A stretch of 64,000 bases of DNA from Chromatiaceae bacterium (GTDB lineage Bacteria; Pseudomonadota; Gammaproteobacteria; Chromatiales; Chromatiaceae), in contig CP037918.1 in the NCBI GenBank assembly GCA_019356535.1, forward strand, positions 62,001-126,000, given 5' to 3'. The notes beneath the pieces were generated by a model that was not told the origin of the DNA, made no database searches, and saw nothing but the letters and a program-made list of their open reading frames with translations. Shown here piece after piece: positions 20,240 to 30,149 of this stretch (the first letter of the stretch is position 1; each line of letters opens with the position of its first letter). The position numbers and the translations under genes are program-made.

Positions 20240-20695
20240 ATGAAGGCAAGCAAGATCTTGACGACTGGATTGATCGTCTCCGCCCTGGCACTGGGCGGCT
20301 GCCAGGGTACCAAGGAAGAGACCGGCCAGGTGATCGGCGCTATCGCCGGCGGTGTGCTGGGCAATCAGGTGGGCGCGGGCTCCGGGCGTGTGGCAGCCAC
20401 CATCGCCGGCACCATGCTCGGTGGCTACATCGGCGGTCAGCTCGGACGCGCCATGGACGAGAACGACCGCTGGCGCGCCAACCAGGCACTGGAGACCGCG
20501 CCGACACGCCAGACTGTGAGCTGGCGCAATCCGGATACCGGCAACGAATACGCCGTCACTCCGACCCGGACCTATTACGAGGATTCGCGGCCCTGCCGCG
20601 AATACACCACCGAGGCCTGGATCGGCGGCAAGAAGGAGACCATCTACGGCACCGCCTGTCGGCAGCCCGACGGCACTTGGCAGGCCGCCAACTGA
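20240..20695 (+). CDS. Glycine-zipper outer-membrane lipoprotein (17-kDa surface antigen family)
   Basis: The 151-residue precursor has a lipoprotein signal (MKASKILTTGLIVSALALGGC, lipobox LGGC) and two glycine-zipper stretches (VIGAIAGGVLGNQVGAG and TIAGTMLGGYIGGQLG). The C-terminal part (TVSWRNPDTGNEYAVTPTRTYYED...CREYTTEAWIGGKKETIYGTACRQPDGTW) is the OmpA-like/SmpA-related surface antigen domain seen in the RT0821/Lpp0805 family. GGAAGGACTG precedes the ATG. It is probably an envelope-stability lipoprotein; the precise function is unknown. The 261 bp upstream contain a small hairpin (20140-20155) but no gene I can support. Confidence 0.88.
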   Translation: MKASKILTTGLIVSALALGGCQGTKEETGQVIGAIAGGVLGNQVGAGSGRVAATIAGTMLGGYIGGQLGRAMDENDRWRANQALETAPTRQTVSWRNPDTGNEYAVTPTRTYYEDSRPCREYTTEAWIGGKKETIYGTACRQPDGTWQAAN

Positions 20696-20711
20696 CGCGG
20701 CGCTCGCGCGC

Positions 20712-21362
20712 TCAGGCCAGGCGCGCGCGCAGCCAGGCACCGATGTCGGCTACCTCACTCGGGTGCACGGCGTGCGCCATGGGATAGCTGTGCCAGTCCA
20801 CCTCGGCGCCGAGGGCGCGTAGCGCGTCCCGCCCCTGTGCTGCCAGTGCCGGCGGCACGATACTGTCGTGTTCGCCGTGTGCCATGAACACCTGCAGCCC
20901 GTGACCGTCGCCCACGGGGCGTGCCAGCCAGGTGGACAGGGCGAGCACGCCGGCCGGCTTGTCCTGCATGCCCAGCGCTGTCTCCAGCGCCACCACGCCG
21001 CCCTGTGAAAATCCTGCCAGGACGATGCGTTCGCGCGCGATGCCGGTAGCTTCCTGTTGTGCGAGCAGGGCCTCGAGCCGGGCCACGGACTGATCGATAC
21101 CGGAAAGATCGGGCTCCTGGGCCAGGTCGGGCTGGCGTAGATCGAACCAGGCGCGCATCGGCATGCCGCTGTTGATCGTCACCGGTCGCACCGGAGCGTG
21201 CGGAAACACGAAGCGCACCCCCAGCGAATCGGGCAGGCCCAGTCCGGGGGCGATCGGTTCGAAATCATGCCCATCCGCACCAAGTCCGTGCAGCCAGATC
21301 ACGCAGGCGCGCGCCATGCCTGCCGGTTCGATCACCACCGGTGCCTCGTTCGTTCCCGTCAT
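20712..21362 (-). CDS. Alpha/beta-hydrolase carboxylesterase (phospholipase/carboxylesterase family)
   Basis: The 216-residue hydrolase carries the oxyanion region VIWLHGLGADGHDF, the nucleophile elbow AGFSQGGVVAL (catalytic Ser near residue 110), and the Asp (HGEHDSIVP) and His (PMAHAVHPSE) of the triad. These define the small carboxylesterase family of Pseudomonas EstB. The ATG at 21362 follows GGGAGAAATACA, a good site, and is preferred over the ATG at 21383. It shows no signal peptide, so it is cytosolic. The physiological ester is unknown. Confidence 0.93.
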   Translation of the reverse strand: MTGTNEAPVVIEPAGMARACVIWLHGLGADGHDFEPIAPGLGLPDSLGVRFVFPHAPVRPVTINSGMPMRAWFDLRQPDLAQEPDLSGIDQSVARLEALLAQQEATGIARERIVLAGFSQGGVVALETALGMQDKPAGVLALSTWLARPVGDGHGLQVFMAHGEHDSIVPPALAAQGRDALRALGAEVDWHSYPMAHAVHPSEVADIGAWLRARLA

Positions 21363-21463
21363 TGTATTTCTCCCGCCATGCACAGGGTCCGGATTCTAGA
21401 AAACATCCAGGCTGGCCGCACAGCCTCGGTGCAGCGCAGGGAAGCGCGGAGGCACAGCGACGT

Positions 21464-22927
21464 TTACAGCCCCAGTTCGTCCCATAGCGCGTCGATACGC
21501 GCCTTGACCTCGTCGCTCATGCGGATCGGCCGGCCCCATTCACGCTCCGTCTCGCCAGGCCACTTGGAGGTGGCGTCCAGCCCCATCTTGCCTCCCAGGC
21601 CCGAAACCGGCGAGGCGAAGTCGAGGTAGTCGATGGGGGTGTTCTCCACCAGCAGGGTATCGCGCACCGGGTCCATGCGCGTGGTCATGGCCCAGATCAC
21701 GTCGTTCCAGTCGCGCACGTTGACGTCATCGTCGGTGACGATCACGAACTTGGTGTACATGAACTGGCGCAGGAAGGACCAGACGCCGAACATCACCCGC
21801 TTGGCGTGTCCCGGGTACTGTTTCTTCATGCTCACCACCGCCAGACGGTAGGAACAACCCTCGGGCGGCAGGTAGAAATCGACGATCTCGGGAAACTGCT
21901 TCTGCAGCAGCGGCACGAACACCTCGTTGAGCGCCACCCCGAGGATGGCCGGTTCGTCCGGCGGGCGGCCGGTGTAGGTACTGTGATAGATGGGGTCGCG
22001 GCGGTGAGTGATGCGCTCGATGGTGAAGACCGGGAACTCCTCGACCTCGTTGTAGTAGCCGGTATGGTCGCCGAAGGGGCCTTCGGGGGCGGTGTCGCCG
22101 GGGTGAATGACGCCCTCGAGCACGAACTCGGCACTCGCCGGCACCTGCAGCTCGTTGCCCAGGCTTTTGCTGACTTCGGTGCGCGAACCGCGCAGCAGGC
22201 CGGCAAAGGCGTATTCCGAGAGGGTGTCGGGCACCGGTGTGACCGCGCCGAGCATGGTGGCCGGGTCGGCGCCCAGTGCCACCGAGACCGGGAAGGGCTC
22301 GCCGGGATGGGTCTGCTGCCAGTCACGGAAGTCCAGCGCCCCGCCGCGGTGTGCCAGCCAGCGCATGATCACGCGGTTGCGACCGATCACCTGCATGCGA
22401 TAGATGCCCAGGTTCTGACGCGACTTGTGTGGTCCGCGGGTGATCACCAGTCCCCAGGTGATCAGCGGTCCGGCGTCTTCCGGCCAGCAGGTCTGCACCG
22501 GGATGCGCGACAGGTCTACCTGGTCGCCTTCCAGCACCATTTCTTGGCAGGGTGCGCCCTTCACCTGCTTCGGGGCCATGTCCAGCACCTTGCGGAACAT
22601 CGGCAGTTTTTCCCAGGCGTCCTTCATGCCCTTCGGCGGGTCGGGCTCCTTGAGAGCGGCCAGCAGGCGACCGACCTCGCGCAGTGCGCTGACCGATTCC
22701 TCGCCCATCCCCAGGGCCACCCGCTCCGGGGTGCCGAACAGGTTGGCCAGCACCGGGATCTCGTGGCCCTTGGGGTTTTCGAACAGGATGGCCGGTCCTC
22801 CGGCGCGCAGCACCCGGTCGCAGATCTCGGTCATCTCCAGGTGCGGATCGACCTCGGCGGTGATGCGCCGCAGCTGGCCGCGCTGTTCCAGGCCGGCCAT
22901 GAAATCGCGCAGGTCGCGGTACTGCAT
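21464..22927 (-). CDS. ubiD: 4-hydroxy-3-polyprenylbenzoate decarboxylase
   Basis: The 487-residue prenylated-FMN enzyme decarboxylates the ubiquinone precursor. UbiD landmarks are present: [22 protein letters not shown] at the start, [40 protein letters not shown], and the catalytic E-R-E set region ending [20 protein letters not shown]. The start at 22927 was chosen because it reproduces the conserved N-terminus of family members; the open frame runs further upstream into hemY. The hemY stop is 4 bases upstream, so ubiD is the last gene of the hemCDXY operon. Confidence 0.96.
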   Translation of the reverse strand: MQYRDLRDFMAGLEQRGQLRRITAEVDPHLEMTEICDRVLRAGGPAILFENPKGHEIPVLANLFGTPERVALGMGEESVSALREVGRLLAALKEPDPPKGMKDAWEKLPMFRKVLDMAPKQVKGAPCQEMVLEGDQVDLSRIPVQTCWPEDAGPLITWGLVITRGPHKSRQNLGIYRMQVIGRNRVIMRWLAHRGGALDFRDWQQTHPGEPFPVSVALGADPATMLGAVTPVPDTLSEYAFAGLLRGSRTEVSKSLGNELQVPASAEFVLEGVIHPGDTAPEGPFGDHTGYYNEVEEFPVFTIERITHRRDPIYHSTYTGRPPDEPAILGVALNEVFVPLLQKQFPEIVDFYLPPEGCSYRLAVVSMKKQYPGHAKRVMFGVWSFLRQFMYTKFVIVTDDDVNVRDWNDVIWAMTTRMDPVRDTLLVENTPIDYLDFASPVSGLGGKMGLDATSKWPGETEREWGRPIRMSDEVKARIDALWDELGL

Positions 22928-22931
22928 GGTC

Positions 22932-24233
22932 TCAGGCGGCCCCGCCGGCAGGTTCTTCGGCATCGTGCGCGCGCGGTGGCTCGACCGGCTCTTCGAGCAC
23001 CGGGCGGTTGGCCTGCGGCTGGCCAATGTTGGCCGGCAGCGGGATGAGGTGACGCTCCTCGCCGCGGGTCAGTGCCTTCCGATAGATCTGCAGGGCCTCG
23101 GCTTCCTCGCCCATGTGCTCGAGCAGGCGTGCCAGCTCGCGGTAGGCCTCGACCGGTCCGCCGCGTGTCACGCTGGCCTCGAGATAGGCGCGCGCCTTGC
23201 CCCAGAGCTGGGCACGCATGCTCAGGCGGCCCAGAGTGAGCAGCAACACCGGGTCATCCGGGTGTTCCTTGAGGAATTTCTCCAGGTGTGCGAGCTGTCG
23301 GCCGGGTTTCGAGCAGTCGAGCAGGCCGTAGATTTCGACCAGGTGAGGGGCCCAGTTCAACTTGAGCGCATCGCGCAGCAGGCGTTCGGCCTCCTCGTCG
23401 CGACCCCGCTCCTGCAGGTAGCCGGCATAGTCGCCCGCCAGGCCGGGGTCGTTGCGGATCGCCTTGGGCACCGCAGCCCAGGCGCGATCGAGGTCTTTCT
23501 GGTCCTTGCTGAGGAAGGCGTTTTCCAGCAGCTTGCGATGGGTCTTGATCTCGAGTGCACGCAACTCCTCGGCGGGCACTACCTTGCTGCGTCGCAGCTC
23601 GGGGATCAGCTCGCGCAGGTGCTCCCAGTCGCCCAGTTGTTCGTACAGGCGGCGCAGCAGGCGCAGCACGTAGGTGTGACGCGGCGCTACCTGGCGCAGG
23701 TGGCGCAGGGTGGCCAGTGCCTGTTCGAGCTGTTGGTCGGCCAGTTGCAGCTCGGCCTGAGTGAGACTGACCGCCACTTCTGCCGAGGGCATGTGCTCGT
23801 GGGCCAGGCGGATATAGGCGTCGCGGCGGTCGTGCGCACCCTGCAACTGGGCAGCACGTGCGGCCGCCAGATAGTTGAGCAGCGGGGTCTCGGAGCGGTC
23901 GGCATACCGCACCAGGCGTCGCTCGGCGCTGCGCCAATTGCCCTCGGACATCTCCAGCAGGCCGCGGGTCATGGCCTCCTGTGCCTTGTGCGCGCCGCGT
24001 CGCTGTTTCCAGTCGCGCAGCTCGCGTGGCAGGCGACGGGTGTGCACCGCCAGGCGAATCAGGAAGTACAGGCCGCCGAACAGCAGGACGATCAGCAGCA
24101 CCAGCAGGGCCAGACTCATCTCGATGGTCCAGTGGCCGACCGAGATCAGCACGTAGCCGCTGTCGTGACTGACCACCACGCCGACCGCGGCGCCGGCCAG
24201 CATCACCAGCCAGAGCCAGAGCAGGCGGCTCAT
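22932..24233 (-). CDS. hemY: HemY-type TPR membrane protein of heme biosynthesis
   Basis: The 433-residue protein has two N-terminal membrane helices ([18 protein letters not shown] and [21 protein letters not shown]) separated by a short periplasmic loop and followed by the HemY_N pattern ([34 protein letters not shown]), then TPR-like helix pairs. Proteobacterial HemY of this type is not the Bacillus oxidase; its role in heme synthesis is likely scaffolding or coordination. Its start overlaps the hemX stop by 4 bases. A proline-rich acidic tail ends the protein. Confidence 0.95.
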   Translation of the reverse strand: MSRLLWLWLVMLAGAAVGVVVSHDSGYVLISVGHWTIEMSLALLVLLIVLLFGGLYFLIRLAVHTRRLPRELRDWKQRRGAHKAQEAMTRGLLEMSEGNWRSAERRLVRYADRSETPLLNYLAAARAAQLQGAHDRRDAYIRLAHEHMPSAEVAVSLTQAELQLADQQLEQALATLRHLRQVAPRHTYVLRLLRRLYEQLGDWEHLRELIPELRRSKVVPAEELRALEIKTHRKLLENAFLSKDQKDLDRAWAAVPKAIRNDPGLAGDYAGYLQERGRDEEAERLLRDALKLNWAPHLVEIYGLLDCSKPGRQLAHLEKFLKEHPDDPVLLLTLGRLSMRAQLWGKARAYLEASVTRGGPVEAYRELARLLEHMGEEAEALQIYRKALTRGEERHLIPLPANIGQPQANRPVLEEPVEPPRAHDAEEPAGGAA

Positions 24234-25498
24234 GGCTGCGCCTCCGGCTTGGCGGTGGGGGCGGGTGCGATTGGCCGGCCGAGGTCGGCGAGCAGCTTGA
24301 CGCGCGCGCGCAGTGCTGCCAGCGAGCCGCTGATATCCGGCAGCGCCGGGCGAACCTTCACGCGGTCGAGCTCGCGCACCGCATCGCGCAGGGCGCGGGT
24401 GTGCTTGTCGTGCACATCGAAATAGCTGCCCAGCCAGCGTGCCACGGTGTTCAGGCTGTCATGGTAGAGGCGCTCGTCGCCGCGCACGGCGGCCAGGCGT
24501 GCGGCCTCGAGATACAGGCGCAGGTTTTCATACAGGAAATACTGCTGTTCAGGTGGCAGCATGGCCTGCACCGGCTGGTCGTTGCGGCGGATACGTACCG
24601 TCTGCTTGAAGCCGGCCCAGAGGTCGTCGAGCAGGGTTTGCCAGGTGCGCTGTTCGCGCGGGGTAGTCCCGGCATCGCCGCCGGACGTGCTGTGCGGGCT
24701 GCCGCCCAGAGTGGCGCGCGCCAGCTTGAGCTGCGGTACCTGATCAGCCAGGGCGGCCAGGCGCGCCGAGATGCCCTGGATATCCGGCAGCCGGGCCGCA
24801 TCGAGTGCGGCGATGTCGCGTGCGATCTGCTCGCGCACTGCATTCCAGCCCGGGTCACCGGTATCGCGCAGGCGCTGGTCGGCGAGCGCGAGTGCGGCGC
24901 GTGCGGTGCTGGTGTCGCGTACCAGGTTGAGGCGATCGTTGGCCAGGCGCAGCAGGTACTCGGCTTCGGCGACCATCCACTGAGTGCCGGAGGTGCCCAC
25001 CCGCTTGTGCACATCGGACACCACGGCGCGCAGCTCCGCCTCGCGCTGCTGCATCTGCTCGCGCTCGCTGTCGAGGCGCCGGTTTTGTTCGGCGAACTGT
25101 TGCCGGGCCTCGGCGATGTACTGTTCCTGGGCTTCGAGCTTCTGCTGTTGCGCGGCCAGGCGCTGCGCCTGTTCAGTAACGGTGCGCTGTGCCTCGGCGA
25201 GCCGTTGTTCCAGCGCGTGCTGCTGCGCCAGGGTCTGCTCCACGCTGCGGTTGAGGCGAGCCAAGTCATCGGCCGCCTGGCGGGTGTAACGGTAGGCGAA
25301 GGCGATGGCGGCGACCACCAGTACCAGCGACAGGCCGGCCACGATCAGCGGAAGGGCCTGCCCGCTGCGCTTCACCGGGGAGGAGGCAGGCGTCTCGCCG
25401 CCGCTCCCGTTGTCGGCCTCGGTGGCACTTGCGTCGGGTTCGGGCTCGGGGGTGACGTCGATCACCACACCGGGTTTTTCTTCCTTGTCGTCGCTCAT
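24230..25498 (-). CDS. hemX: HemX-type membrane protein (putative uroporphyrinogen-III C-methyltransferase family)
   Basis: The 422-residue protein has a disordered acidic N-terminus, one membrane helix near residues 50-70 (ALPLIVAGLSLVLVVAAIAFAY), a long coiled coil (residues 75-150, rich in Gln and Glu) and a conserved C-terminal domain (VRIRRNDQPVQAMLPPEQQYFLYENLRLYLEAARLA). The methyltransferase label comes from databases; the protein lacks the SAM-binding motifs of CobA/CysG, so enzyme activity is doubtful. It lies between hemD (79-bp gap) and hemY (4-base overlap). Confidence 0.94.
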   Translation of the reverse strand: MSDDKEEKPGVVIDVTPEPEPDASATEADNGSGGETPASSPVKRSGQALPLIVAGLSLVLVVAAIAFAYRYTRQAADDLARLNRSVEQTLAQQHALEQRLAEAQRTVTEQAQRLAAQQQKLEAQEQYIAEARQQFAEQNRRLDSEREQMQQREAELRAVVSDVHKRVGTSGTQWMVAEAEYLLRLANDRLNLVRDTSTARAALALADQRLRDTGDPGWNAVREQIARDIAALDAARLPDIQGISARLAALADQVPQLKLARATLGGSPHSTSGGDAGTTPREQRTWQTLLDDLWAGFKQTVRIRRNDQPVQAMLPPEQQYFLYENLRLYLEAARLAAVRGDERLYHDSLNTVARWLGSYFDVHDKHTRALRDAVRELDRVKVRPALPDISGSLAALRARVKLLADLGRPIAPAPTAKPEAQP

Positions 25499-25577
25499 GG
25501 ACTGCCAATGATAAGTGGAAAGAGGTTTTGCCGAAGCCTAACAAACCCGGCCGGCGGCGTCTTGTCGTCGCCGGGCC

Positions 25578-26345
25578 TCAGGCCAGTTCGCACAGGGCGG
25601 CGAGCATGTCGGCATCCATCGCCGAGCGCGCCACGATCACCCGTTCGCAGCCGCGCGCGGCAGCCAGTTCGGCGACCCGGCGCCCCGGTACGACCAGCGG
25701 GGTGCGTTGCAGCAGCGGTGCCCCTTCCTCGCCGAGTAGGGTGAACAGGTTGTCGAGGATCTGTCCGCTGGTTACGGTCACCGCATCGACCAGGCTGTCC
25801 CAGTTGCGGATCAGGTTGGCCGGGTTGCGTTGCGGGATGCGTCGCCGGTAGACCTCGACGTATTCCACCTGCGCACCGCGCGCCTCGAGGGTCTGGCGCA
25901 GCAGCTCGCGGCCCCCGTCCCCGCGTACGATGAGGATGCGCCAGCCGGCGACATCCTGCAGCGCGGGCAGGGCCAGCAGGCCCTCGCTGTCGAAGCGCGA
26001 GTCGGGCACCAGGGTGGGCTCGAGGCCGACGGCTTCGAGGGCGTGCGCGGTGGCGCGACCGACTGCGGCGATGCGCAGGTCCAGCGGGATGTGATCGGGC
26101 ATCTGCGGGAAGGCGTAACGCACCGCATTGGCACTGACAAAGATCAGCAGGTCGACCCGTGCCAGGTCAGCAAGCTGGCGGCGCACCGCGTGCTTGTCGG
26201 CGGGCCCCAGGATCTCGAGCACGGAAAAGGTCACCGGGCGCCCGCGAGCCGCGGCCACCTGCTCGGCGAACTCGGCGGACTGTTCGGCGGGGCGGGTCAC
26301 CAGCACGCTCAGCCCACCCAGGTCACAGGGGGCGGTGTTACTCAT
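25578..26345 (-). CDS. hemD: Uroporphyrinogen-III synthase
   Basis: The 255-residue enzyme cyclises hydroxymethylbilane with inversion of ring D. The sequence is weakly conserved in this family but shows its landmarks: [19 protein letters not shown] at the start, [14 protein letters not shown] near residue 90, and [32 protein letters not shown] in the middle, with [13 protein letters not shown] later. The start at 26345 overlaps the hemC stop by 4 bases; the reading frame extends upstream only as a shadow of hemC. Confidence 0.95.
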   Translation of the reverse strand: MSNTAPCDLGGLSVLVTRPAEQSAEFAEQVAAARGRPVTFSVLEILGPADKHAVRRQLADLARVDLLIFVSANAVRYAFPQMPDHIPLDLRIAAVGRATAHALEAVGLEPTLVPDSRFDSEGLLALPALQDVAGWRILIVRGDGGRELLRQTLEARGAQVEYVEVYRRRIPQRNPANLIRNWDSLVDAVTVTSGQILDNLFTLLGEEGAPLLQRTPLVVPGRRVAELAAARGCERVIVARSAMDADMLAALCELA

Positions 26346-27271
26346 GCCTGGTCGTAGAGCGCCTGGAGGATCTCGCGTGCGCCGCGCGCGAGCAGCTCCT
26401 CGGCCAGCGCCACGCCCAGCGCTTCGGCCTGCTCGCGGGGGCCGCGGATCTCGCCGCGGATGATCTCGCTGCCGTCCACCGCGCCCACCAGGCCGCGCAG
26501 CCAGAGTTGGTCGCCCTGGAGCACCGCGTGGCCACCGATGGGTACCTGGCAGCCGCCTTCGAGACGCGCGTTGAAGGCGCGCTCGGCGCGCACCCGGTCG
26601 GCGGTGTCGGTATGGTGCAGGGGGGCGATCAGGGCATTGACCCGCGCATCGTCGCTGCGGCACTCGATGCCCACCGCGCCCTGGCCGATGGCCGGCAGGC
26701 TGTCGCCCGGATCGATGGCGGTGCGGATGCGCTCGCCAAATCCCAGGCGGATCAGCCCGGCGGCGGCCAGGATCACCGCGTCGTATTCGCCCTCGTCGAG
26801 CTTGCGCAGCCGAGTGTTGACGTTGCCGCGCAACGACTTGAGCACCAGGTCGGGGCGGCGGTCGGCGAGCTGGCACTGGCGGCGCAGGCTGGAGGTGCCC
26901 ACCACCGCGCCCTCGGGCAGGTCGTCGAGGTGGGCGTAGTGGTTGCTCACGAAGGCGTCGCGTGGGTCTTCCCGCTGCATGATCACCGGCAGGTGCAGGC
27001 CTTGCGGCAGTTCCACCGGCACGTCCTTCATGGAGTGCACGGCGATATCGGCATCGCCCTCGAGCATGCGCGCTTCGAGTTCCTTGACGAACAGTCCCTT
27101 GCCGCCGATCTTGGCCAGCGGGGTGTCGAGGATCTTGTCGCCCTGGGTGCTCATGCCCAGGATCTCGACGTGCAGGCCGGGATGGGCGGCGCGCAGGGCG
27201 TCGGCGACATGCTCGGCCTGCCACATGGCGAGTGGCGATTTTCGGGTGGCGATGCGGATGGTCTCGGTCAT
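26342..27271 (-). CDS. hemC: Porphobilinogen deaminase (hydroxymethylbilane synthase)
   Basis: The 309-residue enzyme polymerises four porphobilinogens into hydroxymethylbilane. Conserved elements: [19 protein letters not shown] at the start, the catalytic aspartate in [13 protein letters not shown], the arginine set [11 protein letters not shown], and the cofactor-anchoring cysteine in [13 protein letters not shown] near residue 241. It is the first gene of the hemC-hemD-hemX-hemY-ubiD operon and diverges from the DUF302 gene across 114 bp. Confidence 0.97.
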   Translation of the reverse strand: MTETIRIATRKSPLAMWQAEHVADALRAAHPGLHVEILGMSTQGDKILDTPLAKIGGKGLFVKELEARMLEGDADIAVHSMKDVPVELPQGLHLPVIMQREDPRDAFVSNHYAHLDDLPEGAVVGTSSLRRQCQLADRRPDLVLKSLRGNVNTRLRKLDEGEYDAVILAAAGLIRLGFGERIRTAIDPGDSLPAIGQGAVGIECRSDDARVNALIAPLHHTDTADRVRAERAFNARLEGGCQVPIGGHAVLQGDQLWLRGLVGAVDGSEIIRGEIRGPREQAEALGVALAEELLARGAREILQALYDQA

Positions 27272-27354
27272 GATGCTTGCAACAGGATCGGCAGCTGCCC
27301 GGTCGACTGATGAATGGACGCCATCCTACTGGTTCGGCGCGTCCAGGACAAAGC

Positions 27355-27360
27355 TATAAT
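27355..27360 (+). promoter_or_regulatory. Candidate -10 box of the DUF302-thioredoxin operon
   Basis: A perfect TATAAT lies 25 bases upstream of the ATG at 27386; a weak -35 candidate (TTCGGC, 27333-27338) is 16 bases upstream of it. Confidence 0.5.
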
Positions 27361-27385
27361 CCGCCCCCCTATCAGGAGACTCCCG

Positions 27386-27868
27386 ATGAATCCCGCAATC
27401 CGACTGTTGGTCCCCGTGTTGTTGCTGCTGGCGTTTGCTGCCCAGGCCGCGCCCTCGTCCATTCACCAGGTGCGCATTGCCGCCGATGCCGGCGAGGTCT
27501 ACCGGGTGCTGTACCGTGAGCTGGAGTCGCGCCGTCTGTTCGTGGTCTTCGAGGCGAACATTGGCGGTACCCTGGCGGGCATGGCCGAACGCCTGGGCGA
27601 GGACTACAACCGCAACGGCCTGAGTGTCATCCGCAGCCTGGTGGTGTGCAATGCCTGGTATGCCAACCGGGTGAGCAATCTCGACCCCGACATGCTGGCG
27701 CTGTGTCCCCTGCGCCTGTCGGTCATCCACAAGGACGGTACCACCACCATCGGCTTCGCGCGACCGAGTGTACATGCCGCAGGCAGCGCCGCGCTGCCGG
27801 TGATCCGCGAGATCGAGGACATCGTGATCGAGGCCATGGGCGCGACCACCAAGGCCTTCGCTCGCTAA
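27386..27868 (+). CDS. Secreted DUF302-domain protein
   Basis: The 160-residue precursor starts with a signal peptide (MNPAIRLLVPVLLLLAFAAQAA) and continues as a DUF302 domain (AGEVYRVLYRELESRRLFVVFEANI...LSVIRSLVVCNAWYANRVSNLDPDMLALCPLRLSVI). DUF302 proteins are small alpha/beta proteins of unknown function, frequent in sulfur- and thiol-rich organisms. Two cysteines (VVCNAW and ALCPLR) could form a disulfide. The ATG at 27386 follows AGGAG by 7 bases. A thioredoxin-fold gene follows after 25 bases. Confidence 0.85.
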   Translation: MNPAIRLLVPVLLLLAFAAQAAPSSIHQVRIAADAGEVYRVLYRELESRRLFVVFEANIGGTLAGMAERLGEDYNRNGLSVIRSLVVCNAWYANRVSNLDPDMLALCPLRLSVIHKDGTTTIGFARPSVHAAGSAALPVIREIEDIVIEAMGATTKAFAR

Positions 27869-27893
27869 ATCAACAGCAAACCAGGGAAGCCGC

Positions 27894-28244
27894 ATGTCAC
27901 AAGGCGATATTTTCGAGACCAATCTGCACGACTTCGATCGGGCCGTGTTGCAGGCCAGCCATGATGGGCCCGTGTTGGTGGATTTCTGGGCCGACTGGTG
28001 CGCGCCCTGCCATGCCCTGGCTCCGCATATTGGCCGGGTGGTCGCGGATCTTGGTGGCGAGGTGCGCCTAGCCAAGGTTGAGGTGGACGAGGACGACAAC
28101 ATGAAGCTGGCGGGGCGTTATCGCCTGCGCGGCTTTCCCACCGTGATCCTGTTCCGCAACGGTGAGGAGATCGCCCGCTTCAGCGGCGCGCGTCCGGCCA
28201 ACTGGATACACGACTGGCTGGAGCAGCATCTGCAACCCGCCTGA
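27894..28244 (+). CDS. Thioredoxin-family protein with a CAPC active site
   Basis: The 116-residue protein is a cytosolic thioredoxin fold with no signal peptide. The active site reads WADWCAPCHALAP (residues 36-39), an alanine replacing the usual glycine in CGPC; a histidine follows the second cysteine. The cis-proline loop is GFPTVILFRNGEEI. It is cotranscribed with the secreted DUF302 protein (25-base gap), with AGGGAAG upstream of the ATG. The CAPC sequence should shift its redox potential relative to the trxA product at 61863. It is more likely specialised than a general thioredoxin. Confidence 0.9.
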   Translation: MSQGDIFETNLHDFDRAVLQASHDGPVLVDFWADWCAPCHALAPHIGRVVADLGGEVRLAKVEVDEDDNMKLAGRYRLRGFPTVILFRNGEEIARFSGARPANWIHDWLEQHLQPA

Positions 28245-28345
28245 ACATGGGAATCCTGTTCCGAGCCGGCTCAAGTTTTGCCGGTGGTGGCCGTAGAACT
28301 GGGTAACAGCAAGTTTCTGGATGCTCTACGATCCTCCTCCGGCGC

Positions 28346-28615
28346 TTGCCAAGAGCGCTTTCCGGGCCAGTCCGCTCCCCCCGTGCTGGCCTGTTTTTTT
28401 GCCTGATTCGCCAGCTCGGCCTGCCCGACAGTGAAGAGGGGATGGTTCGCTTCATCGCCGCACGCCGGCTGGCGGCGGATCAGGCGATCGCGGTGGTGCC
28501 GTTCTGGAGCCCGGTGCAGGCGGCCTTTCTGTGCGAAGAGCTGGCCGAGGATGCCGACTGGGCCGAGGTGGTCGACGGGCTGAATGTATTGCTGCACGAT
28601 CAGCGGGGCGACTGA
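28346..28615 (+). CDS. DUF2789-like small protein
   Basis: The last 65 residues (LIRQLGLPDSEEGMVRFIAARRLAADQAIAVVPFWSPVQAAFLCEELAEDADWAEVVDGLN) match my memory of the DUF2789 family, small helical proteins of unknown function. The first 20 residues (MPRALSGPVRSPRAG) look unlike family members, which normally begin just before the QLGLP block. The start is therefore doubtful: a run of seven T at 28391-28397 may mark a frameshift, or a non-ATG start may be used. The preceding gene ends 101 bases upstream. Confidence 0.6.
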   Translation: MPRALSGPVRSPRAGLFFCLIRQLGLPDSEEGMVRFIAARRLAADQAIAVVPFWSPVQAAFLCEELAEDADWAEVVDGLNVLLHDQRGD

Positions 28616-28629
28616 GCACCCCAGGGAGT

Positions 28630-28655
28630 GCCCCGGCTCTCACCAGAACCGGGGC
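28630..28655. terminator. Possible bidirectional terminator hairpin
   Basis: GCCCCGG (28630-28636) pairs with CCGGGGC (28649-28655) around a 12-base loop between two converging genes. There is no T-run, so it is only a candidate. Confidence 0.3.
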
Positions 28656-29591
<936 letters not shown>

Positions 29592-30146
29592 TCAGCCGGC
29601 ACGCAGCACCTCGCCGCTGCGTGCGTCACGGATGGGCGTGGGGCGTCGCAGGCCGCCTGGCCGGCCATGCAGCAGCAGGTCGGTTCCGGGGCAGCGCCTG
29701 AGCACCTGCAGGGCACTGCGTGCTGGCGGCAAGCCGGTGCGGTTGGCGCTGGTGGAGACCAGGGCGCTGCCGGCTGCGCGGCACAGGGCGGCGAGCAGCG
29801 GGTGGGTGGTGACCCGGCAGGCCACGCGGTCGCTGCCCCCGGAGATCCAGTCGGGCAGGGCTTCGCGCGCGGGCAGCAGCCAGGTGTGCGGGCCAGGCCA
29901 GGTGGCCCGCGCAGCCTCGCACACCGGGTCCTCTATACGTGCGAAGGGGGCGAGCTGGGCGATGTCGGCGGCGACCAGGATCAGGCCCTTGTGTACGGGC
30001 CGTTGCTTGATCGCCAGCAGGCGGGCGATCGCGCGCGGATTCAGCGGGTCACAGCTCAGGCCCCAGACCGCCTCGGTGGGCAGGGCGACCACGCCGCCTT
30101 GGTGAATCAGCTGCGCGGCCCGGTGCAGGCGGAAGGCCGAGGTCAC
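29592..30146 (-). CDS. tsaC: L-threonylcarbamoyladenylate synthase (YrdC/Sua5 family)
   Basis: The 184-residue protein makes threonylcarbamoyl-AMP for the tRNA t6A modification at position 37. Recognisable motifs are GGVVALPTEAVWGLSCDP, the KxR-type motif KQRPVHKGLILVAADI, and VSTSANRTGLPPA. The length fits the short TsaC type without the Sua5 C-terminal domain. It follows topA by 3 bases and precedes hemF by 15 bases. In E. coli tsaC occupies a similar place after the smg-topoisomerase-like genes. Confidence 0.96.
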   Translation of the reverse strand: MTSAFRLHRAAQLIHQGGVVALPTEAVWGLSCDPLNPRAIARLLAIKQRPVHKGLILVAADIAQLAPFARIEDPVCEAARATWPGPHTWLLPAREALPDWISGGSDRVACRVTTHPLLAALCRAAGSALVSTSANRTGLPPARSALQVLRRCPGTDLLLHGRPGGLRRPTPIRDARSGEVLRAG

Positions 30147-30149
30147 GCC

